DNA of 64,000 nucleotides from Chryseobacterium arthrosphaerae (GCF_001684965.1 NZ_MAYG01000012.1:1-64000), one strand, 5' to 3'. Positions 18,259-26,410 are shown, counted from the stretch's first letter. Numbers and translations: made by a program. Notes: generated by a model from the letters alone, not told the origin.

Positions 18259-19227
18259 ATGTCATTAATAGATTTATCAAAACAAGTTGCCCTTGGAGTT
18301 GACATCGGCGGAACCAATACAAAATTCGGAATTGTAAACCACCGTGGAGAAGTTCTGGATAAAGGAAATCTGAAAACAGATGCCTATGACAGAGTAGAAG
18401 ATTTCATCGATGCTTTGTATGAAAATGTATATCCTTTGATGGAAAAACACGGAACAGAAAAGCACTTTGACGGAATCGGAGTAGGCGCACCCAATGCCAA
18501 CTATTACAAAGGAACCATAGAGCTGGCTCCTAACCTGCCATGGAAAGGAGTTATTCCTTTTGCAGAGCTGATGACAGCCAAATTCAACCTACCTTGTACC
18601 GTGACTAATGATGCCAATGCGGCAGCTTTGGGAGAAATGCTTTTCGGTGCGGCAAGAGGAATGAAAGATTTCATCATGATCACTCTGGGAACCGGTGTAG
18701 GCAGCGGAATCATTGCCAACGGAAGCCTGATCTATGGACATGACGGTTTTGCCGGAGAACTGGGGCATACAATTGTAAAGCCAGGCGGAAGAAAACACTG
18801 GAGCACAGGATCTGAAGGAAGCCTGGAAGCTTATGCATCTGCTACAGGGATTACGATCACGGCCAAGAAAATGAGAGCAGAGTTCCCGGAATCTATGCTG
18901 AACCAATACCCTGAAGATGCAATCAACTCTAAAACGGTGTATGAATGTGCCATGCAGGACGATCCTATTGCCAAAGAGGTTTTCAGATATACAGGACAAA
19001 AGCTGGGCGAAGCATTGGCCAATTTTGTGATGTTCTCTTCACCGGAAGCTATTCTTTTATTTGGCGGAGTGATCAAGGCCGGAGATTTTATCTTAAAGCC
19101 TGCTAAACTTCATATGGAAAGAAACCTTCTTCCGATCTTCAGAAATAAAGTAAAACTGGTATTCAGTGAACTGGACGAAGCTGATGCTGCCATTCTTGGG
19201 GCGAGTGCTTTGGTCTGGGAAAAATAA
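18259..19227 (+). CDS. ROK-family sugar kinase (glucokinase-like), zinc motif degenerate
   Basis: 322 aa. The phosphate-1 motif VDIGGTNTKFG (D15-T19), VTNDANAAALGE (catalytic Asp region) and ITLGTGVGSGII mark a ROK kinase, most likely glucokinase. In most ROK proteins a CxCGxxGCxE zinc site follows the GHxxx segment. Here that segment reads HTIVKPGGRKHWSTGSEGSLE, so the cysteines are replaced by W, T and S while GSLE is kept. The fold may be held by another means, or this may be a lineage-specific zinc-free form. It is a monocistronic unit with a terminator at 19248-19276. Confidence 0.88.
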   Translation: MSLIDLSKQVALGVDIGGTNTKFGIVNHRGEVLDKGNLKTDAYDRVEDFIDALYENVYPLMEKHGTEKHFDGIGVGAPNANYYKGTIELAPNLPWKGVIPFAELMTAKFNLPCTVTNDANAAALGEMLFGAARGMKDFIMITLGTGVGSGIIANGSLIYGHDGFAGELGHTIVKPGGRKHWSTGSEGSLEAYASATGITITAKKMRAEFPESMLNQYPEDAINSKTVYECAMQDDPIAKEVFRYTGQKLGEALANFVMFSSPEAILLFGGVIKAGDFILKPAKLHMERNLLPIFRNKVKLVFSELDEADAAILGASALVWEK

Positions 19228-19247
19228 CTGGACCACTGATTATAACA

Positions 19248-19276
19248 AAAGCTATCTCGTTGAGGTAGCTTTTTAT
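19248..19276 (+). terminator. Terminator of the ROK gene
   Basis: Stem AAAGCTATCTC/GAGGTAGCTTT with a 3-nt loop GTT (one G-U pair), followed by a T-rich run TTTATTTTA. Confidence 0.85.
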
Positions 19277-19426
19277 TTTATAAATCTAGTATGGTCGCCA
19301 CTATGCACTCAGTTCTTTTTATTCATGTCTTTAATACCGCAAAAGAGTCCAGTACGCCCGCTCATCATTAGTATTATCTATGAAAACAATTCATTGCTTT
19401 CGTATTAAAATCCATGAAGTTTTTCT

Positions 19427-19434
19427 TATTTTTG
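19427..19434 (+). promoter_or_regulatory. -7 box of msrA
   Basis: TATTTTTG lies 50 nt upstream of the chosen ATG (19485) and downstream of the alternative in-frame ATG at 19380, so the longer reading cannot be translated from this promoter. Confidence 0.6.
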
Positions 19435-19484
19435 ATCAGCATTTGGAGCAAAAAAAATGCTGTAAACAATATAATTACCCAAAA

Positions 19485-20036
19485 ATGGACAACAATAATT
19501 TAGAACAGATCACCTTCGGAGGCGGATGTTTCTGGTGTGTGGAAAGCTGTTTCAATTTGCTCAAGGGCGTAAAATCTGCCATTTCAGGCTATTCAGGCGG
19601 ACACAAAGATAATCCGACCTATCAGGAAGTATGTACAGGAGAAACCGGACATGCGGAAGTAGTACAGATCACTTATGATCCGGCCATTATTTCCTATGAA
19701 CAACTGATGGATGTATTTTTTTTCCTGCACGATCCTACGCAACTGAACAGACAGGGCAATGATATCGGAACCCAATACCGCTCCGTTATTTACTATAAAG
19801 ACGATACCGAAAAAGCCAAAGCTGAAGAAGCCATCAAAACCTCCCAGGAATCAGGCAGATGGGCAGGAACTTATGTGACAGAATTAACGAAATTCGACAA
19901 ATTCTGGCCTGCAGAGCAATATCATCAGGGATACTATAACGAAAACCCAACCCAGCCTTATTGCAGCGCTGTTGTGGGACCTAAAATCCAAAAATTTAAA
20001 AAGCATTTCGGAGAACTTGGAATGCTGAATGCATAA
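19485..20036 (+). CDS. msrA: Peptide methionine sulfoxide reductase MsrA
   Basis: 183 aa. MsrA reduces methionine-S-sulfoxide in proteins. The catalytic motif GGGCFWCVE (C15, C18) is at the N-terminus, followed by SGYSGGHKDNPTYQEVCTGETGHAEVV, GTQYRSVIYY and NPTQPYCSAVVGPK with the resolving Cys. Full length for a stand-alone MsrA without an MsrB fusion. ATG 19485 is the family-like start and agrees with the promoter position. Confidence 0.96.
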   Translation: MDNNNLEQITFGGGCFWCVESCFNLLKGVKSAISGYSGGHKDNPTYQEVCTGETGHAEVVQITYDPAIISYEQLMDVFFFLHDPTQLNRQGNDIGTQYRSVIYYKDDTEKAKAEEAIKTSQESGRWAGTYVTELTKFDKFWPAEQYHQGYYNENPTQPYCSAVVGPKIQKFKKHFGELGMLNA

Positions 20037-20043
20037 TAATATG

Positions 20044-20070
20044 AGCGGAGAGAGATCTTCGCTTTTTTTA
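20044..20070 (+). terminator. Terminator of msrA
   Basis: Stem AGCGGAGA/TCTTCGCT (one G-U), 4-nt loop GAGA, then seven T, 7 nt past the stop. Confidence 0.85.
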
Positions 20071-20103
20071 TGCCATTAATCTAGCTGTAAGAAACAAAGT
20101 AAA

Positions 20104-20958
20104 CTACTCCTCAACTTCTATAGAATCTTTATGCTTACCTGCATATTTATAAATAATAAGCGAGGTTACCTTTCTCAGCTCCTTACCATTATCAGGATCA
20201 ATTCCATCATCCGTAAAGAACTCAACTCCATTATTATATTTTGAGTACCAGATCTTTCCAAGAGCATTCACATCAGTTAAAGTATCCTTTCTCATAATCC
20301 TCCTGAAGTGTTTAAGTTTATGAGAATTCATTGCAACAACGTCAATTCCTGGACTTATAAAAATACTATCTGTTCCAATATATCTTTCCCCATTCCAATA
20401 CATATACTTTTTTTCCACCATCGATGTCATCGTTGACATAAAGCCCAAAGAAGAAGAATAATTGCTATTTATTTTCTTATTCCCGGAAAAAAGTACATTC
20501 CCTGTAACAAGACATACGAGAAAAGCTATTTCTAGAATACCCAGACCATTTTGCTTGATAAAGTCAGGCATTTTAAAATGCTGTTCATTGGTAATATTGA
20601 TGTTTAATTTCGAAAACTTTTCAGACAAAGATTCTTCATCTTCATCAACGGTAATTTTAATGGTTGTTTTATTGGTATCCTCTTCCTGCTTAACAAATGT
20701 TCTGGAAAAGTCCAGAAAATCTTTGTAACCTACATAACGGCTCAATGTATTTAATACGGCCGTGTCAATGTTAATTTCTTTATCATTTACTATATAAGCA
20801 TCATAATATCTCACAAGAGTTTTATCTGCGATAATGAACTTAAAAGTCTCTTCAAAATGAATGCTTAAAAAAAGAGCTATAGCACTTTTCGCAGTCTTTG
20901 CTGACTCCAATTTGCCTCGTTCAAATACCTCATGAATTAGTAGTTTTTTTTTGGACAT
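20104..20958 (-). CDS. Orphan single-TM protein with Flavobacteria-type N-terminal module
   Basis: 284 aa. I do not recognise a named family. The N-terminal part (about residues 1-90: SKKKLLIHEVFERGKLESAKTAKSAI... SEETFKF...VRYYDAY...NTLSRYVGYKDFLDFSRTF) has a helical pattern that I believe recurs at the N-terminus of many Flavobacteriia proteins of unknown function. A low-complexity linker follows, then one TM segment (about 138-158), then a C-terminal domain of about 115 aa with MYWNGERYIGTDSIF. The likely topology is a cytoplasmic N-terminus and an extracytoplasmic C-terminus. Convergent with msrA; neighbours give no functional hint. Confidence 0.6.
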   Translation of the reverse strand: MSKKKLLIHEVFERGKLESAKTAKSAIALFLSIHFEETFKFIIADKTLVRYYDAYIVNDKEINIDTAVLNTLSRYVGYKDFLDFSRTFVKQEEDTNKTTIKITVDEDEESLSEKFSKLNINITNEQHFKMPDFIKQNGLGILEIAFLVCLVTGNVLFSGNKKINSNYSSSLGFMSTMTSMVEKKYMYWNGERYIGTDSIFISPGIDVVAMNSHKLKHFRRIMRKDTLTDVNALGKIWYSKYNNGVEFFTDDGIDPDNGKELRKVTSLIIYKYAGKHKDSIEVEE

Positions 20959-21093
20959 ATATAGTTTTTTCAGTCTTTACAAAATAGATGTTTTTCAATC
21001 ATACCACATTACGGATTCCCATAAAGCTTCCACTGTCCATTCCGTGTCCATAGATGTCCAGAACATGTCTAACACCTGCCTCATGTTTTGTCG

Positions 21094-21226
21094 CATCTTT
21101 GCTTCAGAAATCAGTGACAAACAAAACATTACAAAAACAAATTTACAAAACTGATTTCAAAAATCACCAGATAAAACGGAGGAAAACTCCGGGTTGGGAA
21201 GCAGATGTTTCTCCTCCGTTTTTGAT
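21094..21226 (+). ncRNA. Candidate small RNA or structured leader
   Basis: The 380-bp gap 20959-21338 contains CATCTTTG (one base off the -7 consensus) at 21094-21101. It is followed by an inverted repeat GAAATCAGT (21107-21115) / ACTGATTTC (21150-21158), then a terminator-like stem AACGGAGGA/TCCTCCGTT closing a loop of about 31 nt and ending in TTTTTGATGG. A short transcript of about 120 nt is possible. No Rfam family is recognised and the promoter is imperfect. Confidence 0.3.
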
Positions 21227-21338
21227 GGTTCACTTCCCAAAAATTTAGAAGCGCTTCAAATTTTTTAATCGTGTAGCTCTACCTGTGATCGGTTTCACTG
21301 GCAACTACAGAAATGCCCAAATTTTAAATTTTACGGAA

Positions 21339-21521
21339 ATGATAGAGTTCATTCTAATGCTACTAGGTTTAGCGTTTTCAAATAATACCAATACAGTAAC
21401 AACATGTAATAACAACCAGACACCAGATATCGTACAGGTACAAAGCGGACCTGCTGATCCGGGAGGTTCAACAGGTGGAGATACCGGAGGAGAAACAACA
21501 CCACTCCCTCCTAAAAAATAA
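21339..21521 (+). CDS. Small peptide 1, homologous to the peptide at 25073
   Basis: 60 aa. It starts MIEFILMLLGLAFSNN, a short hydrophobic N-terminus, then a polar Asn/Thr/Gln-rich part and a Gly/Thr/Pro-rich tail (PADPGGSTGGDTGGETTP) ending in PPKK. The start is the ATG at 21339; an upstream in-frame ATG at 21285 would add a non-hydrophobic stretch that the paralogue lacks. A terminator hairpin follows. No family is recognised. The paralogue 3.7 kb downstream flanks the same two-component genes, which suggests a signal or surface peptide, but this is only inference. Confidence 0.65.
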   Translation: MIEFILMLLGLAFSNNTNTVTTCNNNQTPDIVQVQSGPADPGGSTGGDTGGETTPLPPKK

Positions 21522-21527
21522 ATATCA

Positions 21528-21559
21528 AAAGGGCGAAACTAGTGTTTCGCTCTTTTATT
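21528..21559 (+). terminator. Terminator of small peptide 1
   Basis: Stem AAAGGGCGAAAC/GTTTCGCTCTTT (one G-U), loop TAGT, followed by TTATT. It separates the peptide gene from the histidine kinase gene. Confidence 0.85.
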
Positions 21560-21615
21560 AACTGTATAGGGCAGAATTACAAAATTCTTTCATAATTTTA
21601 TAAAAACTCATCTTT

Positions 21616-23265
21616 GTGAAATCTGCCATACTCATTTTATTATCACTTTTTGGAATACTATTATCCTGTACTCACAAAAAACAAAATTCTAAATTAATAA
21701 ATCAAGAATATGATAAAGCTTATGATTTTAATCTTTTAAATATCTCTGATAGTGCATACATATACTATGGTAAGGCACTTGACATATTTGAAAAAAATGA
21801 AGATAATTTTGGACAAGCAAAGTGTCTTGTAGCTATGGCTAAAATTTTAACAGAAAAAGGCAATTATTTCAAAAGTCAAGATTTTTCATTTAAAGCCAAT
21901 CTGTTATTTAATAAAGAAGATACCGCTCAATATTATCACATCTCTGATAATTTCAATAATTTAGGCATGATAAATAATAATTTAAAAAAATATCATGAAG
22001 CTAAAGATTATTATAATTCTGCACTTAAATATTCAGAAGATGAAATTTCCCAAATAACAATTATAAAGAATCTTGCAACAATATATAAAGAAGAAAAGAA
22101 ATATTCTCAAGCAATAAAAGCATATGACAGTATACTTCCTATCGCAAAAAGAATTAATGAAAAAGTTTATGCCAGACTTTTATCCAATCTATCAAATGTA
22201 ACATGGCTAAATGATTCCAGTTATGATCCTGAACCTGTTCAATTATTAGCATTAAAAATACAGCAAAAGATTGATGATAAAATGGGCCAAAACGCTAGTT
22301 ATGCTCATCTCGCAAATTACTTTAAGAACAAAGACACCCAAAAAGCTTTACTGTATGCACATACAATGTACAATGTTGCTAAAGAAGTTAAAAGTGTTGA
22401 TGATGAAATAGAGGCATTGCAAAAAATTACTGCTCTTGATTCTAAAAATTATCTTACAAATTTCAATCAATATATCTCATTGAGAGATAGTGTACAAACT
22501 GCAAGAAATATTGATAACGATAAATTTGCTGCAATTGTTTATGGCGTTGAGGAAACAAAGACACAAAATGCAAAAAACAAAACACAGATTCAAAGACAGT
22601 ATTTCCTCCTCGGTATATTGATTTTACTTATTATTATTACTACTATTGAATACAGAAAAAGGCAAAAAAAGCTTCAACAAGAAAAAGAAATCGAAGTAAA
22701 AAACACCCAGCTCAAACTCTCCAAAAAAGTTCATGACGTAGTAGCCAACGGCATTTATCAGGTGATGACCAAAATTGAAAATCAGGAACATTTTGATAAG
22801 GAAGAAGCACTCGACGAACTGGAATTTGTCTACGAAAAATCCAGGGATATTTCTTATGAAAAACCTGATGCTAAGGATACTGCAGAATTTAATAAAAAAA
22901 TATCCGGTCTTGTTGCTTCTTTTAATAACAATATTGTAAAAACTTATCTTGCAGGAAATGATCAGAATATTTGGTACGGAGTAAATGACTCTACCCAAAA
23001 CGAGATCTATCAGGTAATCCGTGAGCTGCTGGTGAATATGAAAAAGCATAGCCAGGCCAGCCTTGTAGCTTTTAAGTTTGAAAGAAAGGATGATATGATA
23101 CATATTCAGTATACCGATAATGGAATTGGTATTCAGGATGAAATTTCTTACAATAATGGGTTGAGAAATACGGTTTCCCGTATTGAAATCATTCACGGAC
23201 AGATTATTTTTGATACCCAAACCGAAAAGGGACTGAAGATTTATATTTCATTTCCAGCACCTTAA
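21616..23265 (+). CDS. TPR-containing sensor histidine kinase (LytS/NarX-like)
   Basis: 549 aa with a GTG start (21616). The N-terminus is a lipoprotein-type signal (LLSC, Cys18). A sensory region of TPR-like helices (about 30-325) is followed by one TM (about 329-347), then the kinase core. The phosphoacceptor region is KLSKKVHDVVANGIYQV (His about 373) and the ATPase region has NEIYQVIRELLVNMKKHSQA (N-box) and TDNGIGIQDE (G1-like box). This is the HisKA_3 layout of hybrid-free, two-domain kinases with TPR input common in Flavobacteriia. The response regulator gene starts 11 nt later, so the two form a pair. Lipobox Cys plus a TM is unusual; it may be retained at the periplasmic side. Confidence 0.88.
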   Translation: MKSAILILLSLFGILLSCTHKKQNSKLINQEYDKAYDFNLLNISDSAYIYYGKALDIFEKNEDNFGQAKCLVAMAKILTEKGNYFKSQDFSFKANLLFNKEDTAQYYHISDNFNNLGMINNNLKKYHEAKDYYNSALKYSEDEISQITIIKNLATIYKEEKKYSQAIKAYDSILPIAKRINEKVYARLLSNLSNVTWLNDSSYDPEPVQLLALKIQQKIDDKMGQNASYAHLANYFKNKDTQKALLYAHTMYNVAKEVKSVDDEIEALQKITALDSKNYLTNFNQYISLRDSVQTARNIDNDKFAAIVYGVEETKTQNAKNKTQIQRQYFLLGILILLIIITTIEYRKRQKKLQQEKEIEVKNTQLKLSKKVHDVVANGIYQVMTKIENQEHFDKEEALDELEFVYEKSRDISYEKPDAKDTAEFNKKISGLVASFNNNIVKTYLAGNDQNIWYGVNDSTQNEIYQVIRELLVNMKKHSQASLVAFKFERKDDMIHIQYTDNGIGIQDEISYNNGLRNTVSRIEIIHGQIIFDTQTEKGLKIYISFPAP

Positions 23266-23276
23266 AAAGAAAAAAA

Positions 23277-23942
23277 ATGTTCAAAAAAATTTTAATAGCC
23301 GAAGACCACGAAAGCAGTAGCATTTCTGTACAAAAAACATTAGAAGATCTTAATATTCCTCATGCAGACTACGTTTATTACTGTGATGATGCATTAGCCA
23401 AAATTCAGAAGTCCATCCGGGAGAAAGAGTATTATGATCTTTTGATTACCGATCTTTCTTTTGAAGAAGATCACCATGAGCAGGAGATTAAAGACGGCAA
23501 GAAACTGATTCAAGCCATCAAAGAAATACAACCTTCTCTTAAAACCATTGTATTTTCTTCTGAGCACAGATCGGGAGTGATAGATTCTCTTTTTAAAGAA
23601 TATGAAATTAATGGTTTCGTACGTAAGGCAAGACATGATTCCAAAGAACTGAAAAAAGCAATAGCATCAGTCTACGAGAATAAAAACTATCTGTCTCTTG
23701 ATCTGAAACAGGTGGTAAAACAACTGAACAGCTATGAATTCACAGATTATGACATTACATTGATCTCTCTGCTTGCCCAAGGAGTTCTTCAAAAAAACAT
23801 TCCGGTCTATCTTCAAAACAACAATATAAAACCCAATAGTCTAAGCAGCGTAGAAAAAAGGCTGAACAGTATGAAAGAAGAACTTCAGATCACCAGTAAT
23901 GAACAGCTTATTGCCTTTTGCAAAGATTTGGGGATTATTTAG
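23277..23942 (+). CDS. Response regulator with LuxR-like C-terminal region
   Basis: 221 aa. Receiver domain (residues 1-125): MFKKILIAEDHES acidic pair, D59 in LLITDLSF as the phosphoacceptor, conserved FSSEH and VRKARHDSKEL. The C-terminal part (about 150-221: FTDYDITLISLLAQGVLQKNIPVYL...SSVEKRLNSMKEEL) is a helix-turn-helix of NarL/LuxR style. It lies 11 nt after the kinase stop and certainly pairs with it. Target genes are unknown; the nearby peptide and secreted-protein genes are candidates. Confidence 0.9.
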   Translation: MFKKILIAEDHESSSISVQKTLEDLNIPHADYVYYCDDALAKIQKSIREKEYYDLLITDLSFEEDHHEQEIKDGKKLIQAIKEIQPSLKTIVFSSEHRSGVIDSLFKEYEINGFVRKARHDSKELKKAIASVYENKNYLSLDLKQVVKQLNSYEFTDYDITLISLLAQGVLQKNIPVYLQNNNIKPNSLSSVEKRLNSMKEELQITSNEQLIAFCKDLGII

Positions 23943-23988
23943 AGAATTGTTTTATGGTTTCCCGTAAGGATTAGATTTTAAAGAGCGA

Positions 23989-23996
23989 TACTTTTG
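23989..23996 (+). promoter_or_regulatory. -7 box of the TM2 protein gene
   Basis: TACTTTTG, 22 nt before the ATG at 24019. No good TTG at -33. Confidence 0.55.
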
Positions 23997-24018
23997 GAAT
24001 GTAAATAAAAATAACCAT

Positions 24019-24633
24019 ATGGCTGTATTTGCAATTCCTAATCCAAAGAAAATATTATCTGTTGACTTTCCTATTGATAAAGTTCGAGAAAGTGTAAAAA
24101 ATATTTCTGTGCTGAGCTCAAAGTATAAATTCAATTCAAGTAATGAAATTTTTAATCAATACACCTATGAATCTTACGAGTTTTTAAGTCTTGGTGTTTA
24201 TATAGATATCAATTTAAATTCTGTCACAGATCATAAAACTGAAATTACCATTGAAATCAGACGAAAACTAGGAACGTTTAATGAATCTCATGAGGTAACT
24301 CATGCCAATAATCATATTGTAAACATTATAAATTATATCGCACAATTAACTGCGATGACCTCTGATGAAATCAATTCTTTAAAAATAAGAGAACAAGGAA
24401 CAAAAAACTTACCTATACAAATAAAAAGTAAAAAAGATAAAAATACCGCAAGTATCTTAGCTTTTTTACTTGGAGGGTTTGGTATCCACAGATTCTATTT
24501 GGGCCAAACGGTCTTGGGTTGCATATATCTTTTATTTTGCTGGACATTTATTCCTGTATTTATCGCTCTTATAGATTTCTTCATATTCATTTTTATGTCC
24601 CAAAATAAATTTGATTTAAAATATAATCACTAA
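24019..24633 (+). CDS. TM2 domain-containing membrane protein
   Basis: 204 aa. The N-terminal about 130 residues form a soluble domain that I do not recognise; it may face the cytoplasm. The C-terminus is a TM2 domain: KKDKNTASILAFLLGGFGIHRFYLGQ, the characteristic GxxGxHRFYLG turn between two TM helices, followed by VLGCIYLLFCWTFIPVFIALIDFFIF. TM2 proteins sit in the inner membrane; function is not defined. It has its own promoter, downstream of the two-component pair. Confidence 0.83.
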   Translation: MAVFAIPNPKKILSVDFPIDKVRESVKNISVLSSKYKFNSSNEIFNQYTYESYEFLSLGVYIDINLNSVTDHKTEITIEIRRKLGTFNESHEVTHANNHIVNIINYIAQLTAMTSDEINSLKIREQGTKNLPIQIKSKKDKNTASILAFLLGGFGIHRFYLGQTVLGCIYLLFCWTFIPVFIALIDFFIFIFMSQNKFDLKYNH

Positions 24634-24675
24634 TCATTACCATGAGAATTATACCATATAACTAAAACAATCATT

Positions 24676-24981
24676 ATGAAAAAACTACTATTCACAAGTC
24701 TTCTGGGACTGGGATTATTATTACCAGCAAACTTTTCTGCCACTGCAAGTAACAACTCTTCTACAAAAGAATTATCCACAAAAAAGCCTAAGAAAGGTAA
24801 GAGCAAATCGAGTAAGAAAAGTAAGTCAGGCAGGACTTATAATTCAAGATCATATTCACAAAGCAAAGGATGTACTTATAATGGCCAACAATTATATGTT
24901 GGATCCAGAGGTGGGTGTTATTACTATGCGGGAAGTAGTAAACAATATGTGGACAGATCATACTGTTCAGGCTGTAATTAA
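24676..24981 (+). CDS. Small secreted Lys/Ser-rich, Cys-containing protein
   Basis: 101 aa. Signal peptide MKKLLFTSLLGLGLLLPANFSATAS, then a basic Ser/Lys linker (KKPKKGKSKSSKKSKSG) and a C-terminal module with GCTYNGQQLYVGSRGGCYYYAGSS and DRSYCSGCN (Cys residues suggest disulfides). The YxGxRGGxYY pattern is reminiscent of the PBCV-specific basic adaptor domain (PF08789), which I offer as tentative. It lies between the TM2 gene and the second small peptide. Confidence 0.65.
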   Translation: MKKLLFTSLLGLGLLLPANFSATASNNSSTKELSTKKPKKGKSKSSKKSKSGRTYNSRSYSQSKGCTYNGQQLYVGSRGGCYYYAGSSKQYVDRSYCSGCN

Positions 24982-25009
24982 AAAAACACTTCATATATAT
25001 TATATTATT

Positions 25010-25037
25010 AAAAGCGAAGAAAATTTCTTCGCTTTTT
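25010..25037 (+). terminator. Terminator after the secreted protein gene
   Basis: Stem AAAAGCGAAGAAA/TTTCTTCGCTTTT with a minimal loop, then further T. The short distance suggests efficient termination before the next peptide gene. Confidence 0.8.
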
Positions 25038-25072
25038 TGTATTTTCGAAACTCTAGATTTAAAACTAATACT

Positions 25073-25237
25073 ATGATCCAATTTATTTTAATGTTGTTTA
25101 CTCTGACATTTTCTAACAACAACGTAAGTACAATTACTACTGATTCAAAAGAACAGGAAACAATTAATATTATACGTAATGATGGACCTGTAGGAGGAAA
25201 CTCCGGGCAGACACCTCCCCCATTAGTCAATCCATAA
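25073..25237 (+). CDS. Small peptide 2, homologous to the peptide at 21339
   Basis: 54 aa, MIQFILMLFTLTFSNNNVSTITT, then a Glu/Asn-rich segment and a Gly/Pro tail (GPVGGNSGQTPPPLVNP). The N-terminus aligns with peptide 1 (MIxFILMLxxLxFSNN) and both have a VGGN/PGG-type Gly-rich end. The longer frame from 24881 overlaps the previous gene in another frame, so ATG 25073 is preferred. Hydrophobic at the start but too short for a classical signal peptide plus cleavage site. Confidence 0.65.
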   Translation: MIQFILMLFTLTFSNNNVSTITTDSKEQETINIIRNDGPVGGNSGQTPPPLVNP

Positions 25238-25250
25238 TAATCTCATTAAA

Positions 25251-25276
25251 AAAGGTATCCCATCCAGGATACCTTT
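25251..25276. terminator. Bidirectional terminator between convergent genes
   Basis: Stem AAAGGTATCC/GGATACCTTT with loop CATCCA, flanked on both sides by A/T-rich tracts. It serves peptide 2 (rightward) and the acetyltransferase (leftward). Confidence 0.85.
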
Positions 25277-25278
25277 CT

Positions 25279-25728
25279 TTATTTTCTAATCATCTCCGTA
25301 TGCGGAATATCGTCTTCCAGATATTTCTTTCCGGTATCTTCAAAGCCGAAGCCTCCATAGAATCTCAACAGATAATCCTGCGCAGAAATTCTGATTTCAG
25401 GAGTATGAAAACGGTTTTCGATCGTTTCCACGGCATATTGAATCAGTAATTTACCTAAGCTTTTACCTCTTGCCTGCTCTGTGGTAAGAACCCTTCCGAT
25501 AGAAGTTTCCTCATATTTTATGCCTTTATCAAAAATACGACAGTAGGCTAAAACCTGCCCGTCTTCTTCAGCCCAGATATGGACTGCTTTCTGATCATAA
25601 TTATCCAGATCCGGATAAGGACAGTTCTGCTCAATAACGAAAACATCTATACGAGCCTTCAATACAGCATACAATTCAGGAACGGTAAACTCGTCAAACG
25701 TTTTGATTTTCCAGACAATATTACTCAT
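25279..25728 (-). CDS. GNAT-family N-acetyltransferase, ElaA-like
   Basis: 149 aa. The pattern WKIKTFDEFTVPELYAVLKARIDVFVIEQNCPYPDLDNYDQKAVHIW with IGRVLTTEQARGKSLGKLLIQYA (acetyl-CoA pyrophosphate-binding loop RxxGxG-like), RISAQDYLLRFYGGFGF is typical of the ElaA group. Substrate unknown. The stop overlaps engB's upstream end by 8 nt (shared in different frames), so it belongs to the same leftward operon. Confidence 0.88.
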   Translation of the reverse strand: MSNIVWKIKTFDEFTVPELYAVLKARIDVFVIEQNCPYPDLDNYDQKAVHIWAEEDGQVLAYCRIFDKGIKYEETSIGRVLTTEQARGKSLGKLLIQYAVETIENRFHTPEIRISAQDYLLRFYGGFGFEDTGKKYLEDDIPHTEMIRK

Positions 25729-26344
25729 CGAAGCTTATATTATTATTCGTTAAGAAATCATTGGTCTTTTGTATAAAATCCAGGATCTTGTCTCCACCTT
25801 CTTTCTTTTCTGCTGAAGTGATATAAAGTTCCGGCAGATCTTCCCATGTCTTATGAAGCTCAGCCTTATAATCTTCCACATTTTTAACGATAGCCCCCGG
25901 TTTTAGCTTATCTGATTTTGTAAAGACAATTGAAAACGGGATCCCGCTTTCCCCACACCACTGGATAAACTCCAGGTCGATCTTCTGTGGGTTGTGTCTT
26001 ATGTCTACCAAAACAAAAAGATTCACCAGATTCCTTCTGTTCAGAATATAATTCGTGATGAGCTTTTCAAAATCTTTTCGCTGAACCTTGGAAACCTTTG
26101 CATATCCATAACCCGGCAAATCGGTAAGATACCAGTTTTCATTCACCAGAAAATGATTGATCAGCTGGGTCTTTCCCGGGGTCTGTGAAGTTTTGGCCAG
26201 ATCTTTATGATTCATCATCGCATTGATCAGGGATGACTTTCCTACATTGGATCTTCCGATAAAAGCATACTCAGGAATATTCGGGTCAGGACACTCCTGC
26301 CACTTTCCACTGCTCTTTACAAACTCTGCTGTCTTAATAACCAT
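25721..26344 (-). CDS. engB: Ribosome biogenesis GTPase EngB/YihA/YsxC
   Basis: 207 aa. It has a full set of P-loop GTPase motifs: G1 GRSNVGKSSL, G2 region SQTPGKTQ, G3 DLPGYGYAKV, G4 TKSDK and G5 SAEKKEG. YsxC is needed for 50S subunit assembly. Length is normal. It is co-transcribed with the ElaA-like gene downstream, overlapping it by 8 nt. Confidence 0.97.
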   Translation of the reverse strand: MVIKTAEFVKSSGKWQECPDPNIPEYAFIGRSNVGKSSLINAMMNHKDLAKTSQTPGKTQLINHFLVNENWYLTDLPGYGYAKVSKVQRKDFEKLITNYILNRRNLVNLFVLVDIRHNPQKIDLEFIQWCGESGIPFSIVFTKSDKLKPGAIVKNVEDYKAELHKTWEDLPELYITSAEKKEGGDKILDFIQKTNDFLTNNNISFDE

Positions 26345-26370
26345 TTTTTTGAATGTATTTTAGAAAAATA

Positions 26371-26397
26371 AACCACTAAGAAAAGCTCTTAATGGTT
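26371..26397 (-). terminator. Possible terminator of the alpha/beta hydrolase gene
   Basis: Stem AACCACTAAGA/TCTTAATGGTT (one mismatch) with a 5-nt loop. On the minus strand it is followed by TTTATTTTT. Confidence 0.6.
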
Positions 26398-26410
26398 ATT
26401 TATTATGTTT

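Noticed and set aside
19166..19408. 80-aa open reading frame after the ROK gene
   Set aside because: It overlaps the 3' end of the ROK gene and reads across its terminator; no protein-like features.
24881..25072. Longer N-terminus for small peptide 2
   Set aside because: The extension overlaps the secreted-protein gene in another frame and crosses its terminator; the paralogue starts at MIxFILML.
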